Below, one piece after another: positions 33,163 through 42,626 of a stretch of DNA of 64,000 bases (position 1 is the stretch's first letter; every line of letters begins with the position of its first letter). The DNA comes from Rhynchopus euleeides (taxonomy: Eukaryota > Euglenozoa > Diplonemea > Diplonemida > Diplonemidae). The notes under the pieces were generated by a model. It was not told where the DNA came from, ran no database searches, and saw only the letters and a program-made list of their open reading frames with translations. The stretch covers positions 1,798,001 through 1,862,000 of the forward strand of contig OY723283.1 in NCBI GenBank assembly GCA_963210315.1. Direction: 5' to 3'. The position numbers and the translations under genes are program-made.

Positions 33163-34419
33163 CCCAACGAAAAAAAAACAAGCAGCACAGCGTTCCGTAA
33201 GGGCCGCTGCAATGCGAAGGCAACACTCCCCTTCCCTTCTTCCCCCTGCGATACTACGCGCACGATTCAGCTATTTTGTGTTGTTTTCAGTGATCCTTTC
33301 CTCAAAAAACCCCCCCCCCCCTGTGCTTCTTGGCCTGCCTGCCTCCTCAGTGATCAGTCCCCGGTGATGGGAATATCACACCCTCCTTGGGGGGGGTGGG
33401 GTGTTGTACCTTTCTGCCAGCAGGGGCATTCACATTGCCATACCACGCGCTCTGGATGGATTTGGGGACAGGGAAGGATGTGTAGTGCGTTTATATATGT
33501 GGCTTCATCCTCGCTGATTCTTGCTAAGGACACCCCCTTCTTCTCCTCATCTGTTTCAGGCTCTACGACTATACGATTCACGTGAGTGTTGTGTGGATGC
33601 ACCAGTGTGGCAGTCGGGGCCAAATCAAGAGCCCGACCTCGTTGCGGCCTTCACCCCTGCCTTACCCATTCATGTGTGCGTGCATGGGATTGGGGGGGTA
33701 TGGCTGCCTACCGAAGCCCACTCCCCCCCGCCCAGGCGGGACTACCTCTGACTACTCTGCATTCTCGTGGGCTGGGGTCTGCCCCCACAACAGAGGCCCG
33801 CGGTGCAGCAATACCCATTCGGGAAAACAACAATATGAAAGAACAAAGGCCCGGCAACCATTCGTGCAGGAAATGTCATCAGAAACACACAAAAAAAAAT
33901 GTGTGCCATTTCTTTCGGGTCGCTGTGTCGCTGACAAGGAAGGCAGAACCCCACTTTGAAACAACAGAATATCGCGGCATGAGTGTGTCGGGGTTTCGCC
34001 ACACTCATGCCCCGCCCCACCTACCCGGCCCCACACCCCGACCTTGCCCTCTCCTGTGAGGTCGGTTCTGTACCCTTCCGGTTCTTTGACAGTAGTCTCT
34101 TACATCTATCGTCACCCCCCTCCCCCCAACCCCACCTCTCCTATGATAACGGTGTCCTGTTCTGCTTTTTATCGAGTTCGGAAGAGGGAGTGGGGGGAGC
34201 GGGGAGGGGAGGGGGGGGCGGGGTGGGTCTGTGAAATGCGGAACAGCGTATCGTATCAGTTCTTCTGTGCAGCGGTGCCTTCCCCCGTGGAGGCTTCTGT
34301 GCGATGCAGGTCCGCTAATCCAACATGATTGCCAACAAATGCAGAAGAAGGATTGTGCAATGCCCAACCTTCACACGATGGGGGAGGTGTGGTGGGGGGG
34401 GCAACGTCGGGTGACGCGC
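33163..34419. other. Spacer without recognisable gene
   Basis: C- and G-rich runs and small overlapping frames only. It ends where ribosomal sequence begins on the minus strand. Confidence 0.45.
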
Positions 34420-35470
34420 CTAACTTTGTTCAATAGAGGCATGGCTTCTTCCGTCCCAACGCCTTACTGTGCTGGGATGTTCCGGAGCTGTGCTGCCGTT
34501 GCCTTAAGTCAGCTCTCGGTTCATCCCGCGTCGCCAGTCCTGCTTACCAGAAGTGGCCCACTTGAAACCAGGATTCTACGTCAGGGTACAAGTAAGTTAC
34601 CCCGAGCTCACGCCCATTTAAAGTTTGAGAATAGGTCGAGGAAGCGGTATCCCCAATGCCTCCAATCATTCGCTTTACCTGGCGTAACTCCTTTTTTGGT
34701 TCCAGCTATCCTGAGGGAAACTTCGGAGTGAACCAGCTACTAGATGGTTCGATGGGTCTTTCGCCCCTATACCCAGCTTGGACGAGCGATTTGCACGTCA
34801 ACACCGCAACGGCCCTCCACCAGGGTTTCCCCCGGCTTCGGCCTATCCAGGCATAGTTCACCATCTTTCGGGTCCCAACAAGTGTACTTTACCTCAAATC
34901 CCTTTCCAGTAAATCAGGATCGGGCTGTGCTGCGTCCTCAAGGATTGGCACATCTCCCTTTCAGTGCGGCTTGTGGGTTTGACACCCTAAGCCTCGCACA
35001 CGTGTTAGACTCCTTGGTCCGTGTTTCAAGACGGGTAGTATAAGGTCGCTGTGTCTAGTGCCTGCCCTACGTAAACTTATCTGCGGCACACACGTCAGAC
35101 AAAGGTGACAACCCGAAGGAGCCGACACTTAATCTGAACGTATATACAACAGACTTCGCGCCTCAGACAGATACGTATCCTCAGCAGTCTGCCTTTCACC
35201 AGTGCAACGCACAAGCAAGGTAGGTGCCACGAATACGACTAGACGTCCTACTACCAAGTTAGGCAGCAGGTTTGAACGGGCCTTATACTCTTATCACTCA
35301 TCGGTTTCAGGGACTTTTAACTCTCTTTTCAAAGTTCTTTTCATCTTTCCATCACTGTACTTGTTCGCTATCGGTCTCCGGGAGATATTTAGCCTTAGCA
35401 GAGGGATACCTGCCGATTAGCTCAGCATTCCCAAACTGAGCGACTCTTGCAAACAGTGAAGCACCCACGC
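34420..35470 (-). rRNA. Fragment of eukaryotic large-subunit (28S-type) rRNA
   Basis: Read on the minus strand, the sequence follows the conserved order of the LSU 5' region: AAGGCTAAATATC, GAGACCGATAGCGAACAAGT, AAAAGAACTTTGAAAAGAGA, GTCTTGAAACACGGACCAAG, GAGTCTAACACGTGTGCGAG, GACCCGAAAGATGGTGAACT, ATGCCTGG, GACGTGCAAATCG, GGGTATAGGGGCGAAAGAC, CTAGTAGCTGGTTC, TTCTCAAACTTTAAATGGG and GCGGGATGAACCGAGAG. It covers roughly the D1/D2 boundary to a point after domain II helices, about 1 kb of a molecule usually over 3 kb. No small-subunit, 5.8S or remaining LSU sequence adjoins it. It is therefore a truncated copy or, less likely, a separately transcribed LSU piece as in organisms with fragmented LSU rRNA. 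End positions are approximate. Confidence 0.9.
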
Positions 35471-35694
35471 GTTAGGAGGAAGGACGGGAGAATGCAACGG
35501 ACTCTGGATGGTTAGGGAGGATGGGGAGGGGAGGGTACACCGGGCCAAATTTCCAACATCCCCCCCCCCCCCCACTCTATTCCCTTTGTGGGCTCGAAAG
35601 AAACAACAGAAAACTTCGAAGAAAAAAATATCCAACTGCCCTCCCAGGGCTGTTCCTAACTGGGGGGCTTGTTCCCCACTTTCAGGATTCTGAA
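35471..35694. other. Short spacer after rRNA fragment
   Basis: Contains a C run at 35561-35573. No gene seen. Confidence 0.4.
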
Positions 35695-35883
35695 GTTTTT
35701 TTCTAAGAATTTTTGTAAGGGGAAAAAAAGTTTTTTTCTAAGAATTTTGTTAGGGAATTTTTTTCTAAGGTTGTTTCGCAGAGGAAAAAACTTTTTCTAA
35801 GTTTTCCCCAGTCGACAGGGCGCGCACAAGGATGGAAGGGAAGTCTGTCCCACGTACCGTTCGCCTTGCTGGCCAACTGGAGA

Positions 35884-35945
35884 GCCAGACGTTCACTACC
35901 GTGGCCTCCGGCGGCTGGGGGGCTCCGCCCCCCAGACCCCCCTGT
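35884..35945. repeat. Dispersed GC hairpin repeat, copy 2
   Basis: Matches copy 1 from GTTCACTACCGTGGCCTCCG through GGGGGGCTCCGCCCCCC to ACCCCCCTG. Confidence 0.75.
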
Positions 35946-36054
35946 GGCGTACGTCTCGTACTCAAGTCCTTCGAATCCCATCAGGTCGGGGTCCAACCAC
36001 TCCAGTCGCCTCTGAGGACGCAGCCAACTCGCACAGAATCTGTACGCCCACACG

Positions 36055-36114
36055 AACAGATGTTCGCTACCGTGGCCTCCGGCAGCTGGGGGGCACCGCC
36101 CCCCAGACCCCTCA
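36055..36114. repeat. Dispersed GC hairpin repeat, copy 3
   Basis: Same block as copy 1 with a few substitutions (GTTCGCTACC, GGCAGC, GGGGGGCACCGCCCCCC). It lies about 170 bp after copy 2, in the same orientation. Confidence 0.7.
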
Positions 36115-36796
36115 TGTAGCGTGTGCCCGTCCATCTATCTCACTTCCCTGGGTACAGTGCAGCGGAGGAGGTCAGCGCCGCATCCATGAAGCGCTTCTTC
36201 GAAGCCTGACTGACATCGGACAGGAGGTCGGGCTTCCCCACCTGGGAGGTACACTTGCCGCGTTCGCGACATGCGTGACACGCGACACGCTACCTGAAAC
36301 GTGAGTGTGCCTTGCTAACACGGGCATTTCAACGGTCTGCCGACGACCGTTCCCCAAACCAGTAAACCAGCAGTTTTGGAAAATCGGAGAGATCACCCTA
36401 CTGCGCTGAATATGGTGCGCACCACTGCAAAAATCCCCGGGAGCTTTTGGGCTTTCAGACCTGAAGGGGCCAGCAGGTGGGTGGCGTCGGGGAGTGGCAG
36501 CTTTGTAACTGTCCTCCAGCTGCTGGCATGTCCAGCCCTGCGAGAGTGCCAAGGTGTATTGAGTCCCTGCGGAGCACAACCCCCGATGAGAACGAGTGCC
36601 AGATGATCCTCATTCATTTTCAGCTGTAACGCGCATGAGGGGCACTCTCTGCCGCAAGCATCTCTGGGCATCACTCGAGAGCTGTCAATGATGACGCGGA
36701 GAGAAATCAGAGAAAAAGTCCCGCCTGACGGGCACGCGCCTGGAAACTGTGGGGGGGCGAGCAAAAAATCCCTTGTAAAAATTCTTAGAAAAAACC

Positions 36797-37736
36797 TGGT
36801 TCCCCGACCCAAAAAACCTGGAAAAAGGGCTCGTTCCCCGCCCAGGCCTGTGCCCTCCTCTCTCCATCCCCACACACACTCAGGATGTCGGAAACCCTGT
36901 TCCTGCCTCAAGGCGACCTGTTTAGGGGGGGGGGGACGGAGAGGCGTCTTTATCTGCTCTCTTCTCTCATGTCCACCTGTCAAGAGTGACAACAAAAAAA
37001 TATGGCTCGCATCATTCGAGGTCCAAAGATTGATTTGCATGCGACAAGACAAAAAAAATCTCTCTCCCCCCCTGCCGTTCGACCGGCGCACAGAAAACTC
37101 CTGAAAGTGCAAGGGGAGGTCCGGTTGGGGGGGAGGAAGAGGGGGGGGGTTTTTTGAAGGGATAGGCTGGGGGTGGCGTATACCCTTATACCTGTGACGT
37201 GGCAGGCCGCGAGGATGAATAGCGCCCGCACCTGAGGAAGCAGAGTGAGGCTTTGCGGCCTTTTTGGGTGGGGGCTGGATGTGTGGGGTTGGGGGGGGGG
37301 GGTTGGGCCGCGCTGCTGCTCTTGTTTTGCCGCAGTCCTCTCACTGCCCTGCTGCCTTTTTTTTTGGCTTGTTGGGCCGTGTTGGTTCCGCACTGCTGTG
37401 TCACCGAGGTCCACAATACACCCTGCAGTTCACATCTCACCGTAATACGTCCCCTCGTGCACAGAAGGGGCTGTGTCGCTGTACTGGGTCTAAGAGGAGG
37501 TGCCATAGATGATCTCTCTGTGGGGCCCACTTCAAACCCACCTCCTCATCTGAGGCAGGCAACACAGCCGCATCCGCCCCCCCCCCCCCCCCACACACAC
37601 ACATAAATCACATCCACACACCCCACACTGCAACACACACCTGTGACCCCGCCCAGAAACGGGAGGCTGCCAATGCACCAAAGGGGCACCTGAGCGGCTC
37701 GCCTGACCCTGGCAGGCCCAGGTAGGGGGGCTGCAG
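36797..37736. other. Spacer upstream of 198-residue protein gene
   Basis: G and C runs and CA repeats (37580-37640). The last bases before the next ATG are GGGGGGCTGCAG, again an acceptor-like AG directly before the start codon. No gene supported. Confidence 0.4.
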
Positions 37737-38333
37737 ATGGACGGCACGGTGGTGTCCACTCTGCGGACCTCAGAGGAGGCACGGAGCTATATTGTCGATC
37801 TCTACCTTGTGCTGGAGAGCGCGCGGAACGACCTGCCGACGCGGGAGGAGGTGGAGGGGTTTGGGGAGATCGGGCTGCGGCTGAAGGTGCGGGAGGATGT
37901 GGAGGCAGCGCATGAGCCGGTCCTGCTGCAGCTCGAGGAGATGTTCCGGTCGACCTACGTCGTGGATAGGAAGATGGCGGTGCGGGAGGAGCAGGTGCGG
38001 CTGACGGATGAGAGGTTGGAAGGGCGCTTCACCACGCGCACCCGCGAGAAGCTGGTGGTGCACCGCACCATGCAGGGCATCGAAGGGGAGGCGTTGCAGC
38101 ACCGCGTCATGATGATGTGCAGCTACATCGAACGCCGCCTCGTGGAGCTCATCAAGGAGATGGCGCAGAGCCCGCTGCTGAAGATCCTCCGCAAGAAGCG
38201 TGATGCCCGTAGGCATGCCCTGGAATGCAAGCGGCGAGCGGCGCACGATGAGGCAACACAGTCACCGCAGTACATCCGTTTGAAGGGACGCCTGCAGAAC
38301 CTACCACGGTCACGCGCTGCCTGCATTGCTTAG
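37737..38333 (+). CDS. Unknown alpha-helical protein, 198 residues
   Basis: Single exon starting MDGTVVSTLRTSEEARSYI. The sequence is charged and predicted helical throughout (LVLESARNDLPTREEVEGF, EPVLLQLEEMFRSTYV, MMMCSYIERRLVELIKEMA) and ends in a basic tail (LKILRKKRDARRHALECKRR). Codon use strongly favours G/C at third positions, as in its neighbours. I do not recognise the family. It lacks a signal peptide or membrane segment, so it is probably cytosolic or nuclear. Confidence 0.65.
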   Translation: MDGTVVSTLRTSEEARSYIVDLYLVLESARNDLPTREEVEGFGEIGLRLKVREDVEAAHEPVLLQLEEMFRSTYVVDRKMAVREEQVRLTDERLEGRFTTRTREKLVVHRTMQGIEGEALQHRVMMMCSYIERRLVELIKEMAQSPLLKILRKKRDARRHALECKRRAAHDEATQSPQYIRLKGRLQNLPRSRAACIA

Positions 38334-38830
38334 TTTATCGCATATTTTCGACTGGGGGAGAGAGAGAGAGAGAGGAGGGGCGGGATGAGGTGAGTGGTGG
38401 GAGTGGGGTCGCGTTGCATCTTGTCTTGTCTCTGGTGTTCCCCCCCTCCCCTCTGCCTATCCCCCCCCCCCCCCCCCTTCACAGGCATTGCCATGCCTGT
38501 GCGCAGGGCCCGCCGCAACGCCCTCAGCGGGAACAGCGCGCTGCACGCCGGATCCGAAGGTGCTCTCTCTCGACATCCTCCTCTGAGGCCTTCGCTCCGA
38601 AACAAGCCACACAGGCCAGGGGTGCGGGGGACGCCCACCGCCACCACCCCCTCCCCCCCTCACACACGCACACGCTTTCTCTGTTCAGTGCAGGCCACTC
38701 CACACCGAGTGAACCCTGATGATGCTGCCCCCGCTGCCACACCACACCTCACCACCCACAGGGCATACACTCTGCTGGGCCCCACTGCGCGGCCCCTCCG
38801 CCCTGTCGGTGTGCATGGTGTGGCACGCAT
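38334..38830. other. Spacer with C tract, upstream of coiled-coil gene
   Basis: A C tract at 38462-38478 ends in TTCACAG. A second acceptor-like CACCCACAG lies at about 38752-38760, roughly 70 bases before the next ATG. An upstream exon is possible but not demonstrable. Confidence 0.4.
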
Positions 38831-41452
38831 ATGGACTCCGACGGCGACCATGAGTTCCACACAGACGAGGATGAGTCCGGTGAGGATGCCTACAGCCTGA
38901 AGGAGGTCGCAGCGACCCCCCTGTCGAAGCCCCCGCTGCCCACCGCGGTGAAGAAGACCCCGCCGGGGCCGCCCCCCAAGGCCTCCCCGGGAGGGTCTCA
39001 GAAGCCTCTCGTCAAGGCGCCGGTTCCGCAGTCGCCTGGGAAGACCCCCGTGAAGGCAGGCGGGAAGGCGGCACTCCCCGTGCTTCCTTCCTCCAGCGAC
39101 GAGGATGACGATTCCTCCGACTCCACGGCGCAGCTGTCCCCGCTGCGCGCCTCCTCATCTGCGGCGAACAACGAAGGGGGTGACAAAAACAGCACCGCGG
39201 TGTTCCGGGGGGGCTCGCCTCTCATGGCCTTGCCTGTGTCTGCGGGCACACCCCCTGTGGCGCCGAAGCCGAGGCGAGAGGAGCAAGCAAAGCCCGACGG
39301 CACTCCCTCGGGCGGTTGTGCGGCCAGCGCAGCGAGCGCGGCTGAGTCGAGCGGCAGCGAGTCGGATGACGAGGCGCCGGAGCCGAAAAAACATATGCCG
39401 GAGCCGTCGGCATCGCCTCTGCGCTCCCCGCCCTCGGTGCAGCGGGGGCTGCCTGCGCCCGGCATCCTATCGCCGCATGAGGTGGCGTCGAGGGGGGATT
39501 TCCCAGGCCTCCTGCAGAGGTTCTTCTTCAGCGCGAGCGGTGGGGAGTCGCGTGTGCGGGTCAACACGCTGCTCATCTCGCTGAAGAATGACGCCGACAT
39601 GCGCGCCCTGCGCGACCAGGAGTATCTGTCGCGTGAGGAGGCTGCCTTCCTCGTCTTCCTCAGCCACCTCCGTGCAGGGGATCCCACCCCCATGACCTGG
39701 GGGGAGTTTAAGGCGATGGAGCCGCGCGACTATGAGTCTGATGGCGACACCAGCACCACGTCTTCCAGCTCCGGCAGCGACAGGCGCACCCCGAGGCGCG
39801 CCCCTCTGGTGTCCGCCCTGCGCCCCCAGCAGCAGACACCCAGGTCACGCGCAGGGCAGCACCGCACACCCACTCCGACACGCCCCGGCGCGCCAGGGGC
39901 TGCCATGGGGAGCGCCGGCGGCATGCGGCGGAGCGGGTCGGCTCCGACACGCGCTCCGGCGGGAGGGCAGCGCGGCAGCAGCGCAGGCAGCCACGCCCGC
40001 CCCAGGGAGCACCCCCTGTCGCAGCGTGGCGGCGGCGTCACCGGGTCTGCTCGGGCTGCCCAGCTGGAGGCGCGCCGGCGCGCCTCCAAGGTGATGACGA
40101 TGAAGGCGCGTCGCACCGCACCCTCCCGGTCTCCCAAGCTGCACTACCTTGCACACACGCGTGTGCTGGGGGGGCACGCCTCGCAGCCCCTGCCTCCTGC
40201 AGAGGAGGCGCACACAGCATCGCCCTCCCCTGTCGACCTCTCAGCGCTGCGCCCCCTCCGAACCGAGGAGCTGCCGACATCGCGGCGAGCCCCGCTCATC
40301 TCGCCACCGCCGGACCACGAGGGTGCCACCGACAGCTACATCTCGCTGCTGCGGGAGAGGCTCGGGACACCCCCCAGGGCAGGGTCCCCCTCCCCGGTGC
40401 TGCCGCAGACCTCGCCGCTGCAGCCGGCTGCGGCGGAGTCGACGGAGGTGCTGTGCTTGCAGACCTTCATCGCGCAGCAGCGTGAGATCATCAAGGGGCT
40501 GGAGGGGCGCCTGCGGGATGCAGAGGTGGAGGCGCGGGAGGCAAGGCGGAAGGAGCACAAGGCGAGGCGGCGGGAGAGGCGCGCCCAGGAGGGGCAGCGG
40601 GATATCGAGATGAAGCTGCTGCAGATGTCGCAGCCGGAGAAGCTGCGGAAGCTGCTGCGGAAGCACGAGGATGCCAACGGCACGCCTGCCGCCACGCGGC
40701 TCGTCTCGCGGAGCGCCACGGCGACCCCTATGGCGGCATCGCGCAGCCCCCAGCGGAGCTCCCCGCTGAAGGCAGCAACACCCACACGCCGTATGTCGCA
40801 CAGCGTGGTGACGCAGACGACCCCCCCGTCCTCGCCGTTGGATGCAATCAAGCGGAAGCTGCAGGATGGCGAGGTGTCGCCCCGCCAGCAGGAGCCGTCC
40901 CCAGCAGCGGAGGAGGGGGGTGTGGCGCTGCGGGAGGAGGTGCTTGCGGCGCAGGAGAAGGTGAAGCATGCGGAAGGGCGGCTGGGCGAGGCCCTGTCGA
41001 TGCTGGAGGAGGCGGATACCGCGAAGGAGGTTGCGGAGAAGAAGGCGCAGGAGTACCGGAAGCGGGCGAAGGATGCGGAGGGGACAAGCGAGCAGCTCTC
41101 GAAGGAGGTTGAGCGTCTCCAGACGCATCGGCGTGACGCGCAGGCGCGGAAGGAGGCTGATATGAACACGCTCAATGAGGAGCTGCTTGCGGCGCAGGAT
41201 CAGGCCGCGAAGGCGCGGGATGAGGTGACGCGGTATCAGCGGGTCCTGGCGTTGGTGGAGAAGAAGTATAAAAACATCTCGAAGGCGGTGTGCGTGAGGT
41301 GCGGCACCTTCTCCTCCAACATGCAGCTGCGGAACGCCGGGCTGAAGTGCTCGAAATGCGTCGGGAAAAAGTCAGGAGGCGAGAGTAAGAAGAAACGGCC
41401 TTCGAGTGGTCGAGATGCGAGCGCCTCGGCTTCACGCTCCGAGCCAGGGTGA
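38831..41452 (+). CDS. Coiled-coil protein with CxxC-pair C-terminus, 873 residues
   Basis: A single open frame beginning MDSDGDHEFHTDEDESGEDA. Residues 1-210 are acidic and Pro/Ser-rich. About 215-300 is a compact region (FPGLLQRFFFSASGGESRVR, YLSREEAAFLVFLSHLRAGD, MTWGEFKAME) of unknown fold. About 300-540 is basic and disordered. About 540-620 and 690-830 are coiled coil (heptads in LQTFIAQQREIIKGLEGRLR and in EEVLAAQEKVKHAEGRLGEA). Close to the end, CVRCGTFSSNMQLRNAGLKC followed by SKC gives C-x2-C...C-x2-C, consistent with a small zinc-binding unit. Coiled coil plus terminal zinc motif suggests a structural or docking protein, but I do not recognise it. Confidence 0.65.
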   Translation: MDSDGDHEFHTDEDESGEDAYSLKEVAATPLSKPPLPTAVKKTPPGPPPKASPGGSQKPLVKAPVPQSPGKTPVKAGGKAALPVLPSSSDEDDDSSDSTAQLSPLRASSSAANNEGGDKNSTAVFRGGSPLMALPVSAGTPPVAPKPRREEQAKPDGTPSGGCAASAASAAESSGSESDDEAPEPKKHMPEPSASPLRSPPSVQRGLPAPGILSPHEVASRGDFPGLLQRFFFSASGGESRVRVNTLLISLKNDADMRALRDQEYLSREEAAFLVFLSHLRAGDPTPMTWGEFKAMEPRDYESDGDTSTTSSSSGSDRRTPRRAPLVSALRPQQQTPRSRAGQHRTPTPTRPGAPGAAMGSAGGMRRSGSAPTRAPAGGQRGSSAGSHARPREHPLSQRGGGVTGSARAAQLEARRRASKVMTMKARRTAPSRSPKLHYLAHTRVLGGHASQPLPPAEEAHTASPSPVDLSALRPLRTEELPTSRRAPLISPPPDHEGATDSYISLLRERLGTPPRAGSPSPVLPQTSPLQPAAAESTEVLCLQTFIAQQREIIKGLEGRLRDAEVEAREARRKEHKARRRERRAQEGQRDIEMKLLQMSQPEKLRKLLRKHEDANGTPAATRLVSRSATATPMAASRSPQRSSPLKAATPTRRMSHSVVTQTTPPSSPLDAIKRKLQDGEVSPRQQEPSPAAEEGGVALREEVLAAQEKVKHAEGRLGEALSMLEEADTAKEVAEKKAQEYRKRAKDAEGTSEQLSKEVERLQTHRRDAQARKEADMNTLNEELLAAQDQAAKARDEVTRYQRVLALVEKKYKNISKAVCVRCGTFSSNMQLRNAGLKCSKCVGKKSGGESKKKRPSSGRDASASASRSEPG

Positions 41453-42626
41453 CGAACGGGAGAAGCCCATGGGACGGAGGGGTTGGTGGTGAGGACGTTG
41501 TCTTGAACAGTACGCTGTGTGCGTGATATATTTTTGTGTTCGTGAGAGAATGGCTTTTCAAAGCCTGACCTGCCAGTGCGGCCCGCTGCGGTGTGCATAT
41601 TCTTCGGGAAATTTCGCCTCCTTTGTCAAAGCAAGGTGGGGAGGGGAAGGGGGTGGGGGTGGGGGGGTGAGAGAGGGTTGAGGTTTCCTTTGTAGAACTG
41701 TGTGTGTGGCTGTTGTATCCTTTTCTTGTTGTTTGCAGTATTGTTACCCCGTTTGTCTAATGAAAAGAAATGGCGGCGCGGGGGGTCGTTTTTTTCTTCT
41801 GCGGGACGGAGAACGAATGGAAATCTAGTCACCCCCCCCCCCCTCCCGCCCCACCCTCCACCCCAACACACTGTCGATTCCTGTACGCAAAAAAATGAAA
41901 AATATCGAACATAACACATCCTCTTCCACAAGCCTCGGCCGCGCTTGCCTAAACACATGCTTCTTTTGCCAACAAGTCGGAGTCAGACGCTCCGTCAGGG
42001 CAAGGGTGAATCCGTGGTGGAGCCACAACCCCCTTCTGCATATCCGGGAGAACCCGTCTCTCCCACGCCCTTTCATTTCGCTGAAAACCGGCAGAGCGAT
42101 ATGGGAGAAGTACATACACACAGGACCGGGGCAGGGGCCCTGGGGCATCGCAGCTGCAGCGCCGCCATCGCACCCCCGTTTCTCTCAAGTGCTTCACACC
42201 GTGCCGCTGGCGTGCTGCTTTCCCTGAAGCTCCAGCCAAACGCAAGCGTCAGCGAAAGCAGACGGCATGTGAGTGTCTCTATCTCTCCAAACAAAAGCCT
42301 GCTTTGGCAGCGCCGGTTGGACACACAAGAGCAGACGGCACGCGAGAGAGAGACGGCTTTCTCGTTGTAGTTTCGGCCTTCCAAGGCAGTGGCATGCGCT
42401 CCCTCCTCATCCCCATCCCCACCTTTGCAAGCCTGCAGTTCTGGATGTGCCAGGGCCTTGGCGAATGCGATGCAGTCTTGGCATCTTGATGGCGATACCG
42501 TGTCATGTCCTGCATATTCTTTTCCACACACAGCACACGAGCAGGCTCAAGGGGGCCATAAGGCGCCCTTCGAGGGACACACGGCAGCAAGGCGGGCTGC
42601 CTTGCTGCTGACTCCACGATTGCCAG
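41453..42626. other. Spacer
   Basis: G-rich and C-rich tracts (41655-41672, 41831-41842), TATA-like word at about 41526. No supported gene. The next ATG is preceded by GATTGCCAG. Confidence 0.4.

Larger units (their letters stand above)
35696..36796. mobile_element. Candidate 1.1-kb foldback element
   Basis: TTTTTTTCTAAGAATTTTTG followed by TAAGGGG at about 35696-35722 is matched in inverted orientation by CTTGTAAAAATTCTTAGAAA at about 36772-36791. The left word is repeated once more at about 35730-35750. The interior carries two copies of the dispersed GC hairpin. Minus-strand open frames (36172-36579, 36393-37112) show no family motif. No target duplication was established. Confidence 0.45.

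Noticed and set aside
34231-35420. Protein frames across the rRNA fragment (for example 166 codons at 34231)
   Set aside because: The DNA matches conserved LSU rRNA on the opposite strand; the frames are fortuitous.
36393-37112. 239-codon minus-strand frame
   Set aside because: No recognisable domain; it crosses the boundary of a candidate foldback element and C/G runs.
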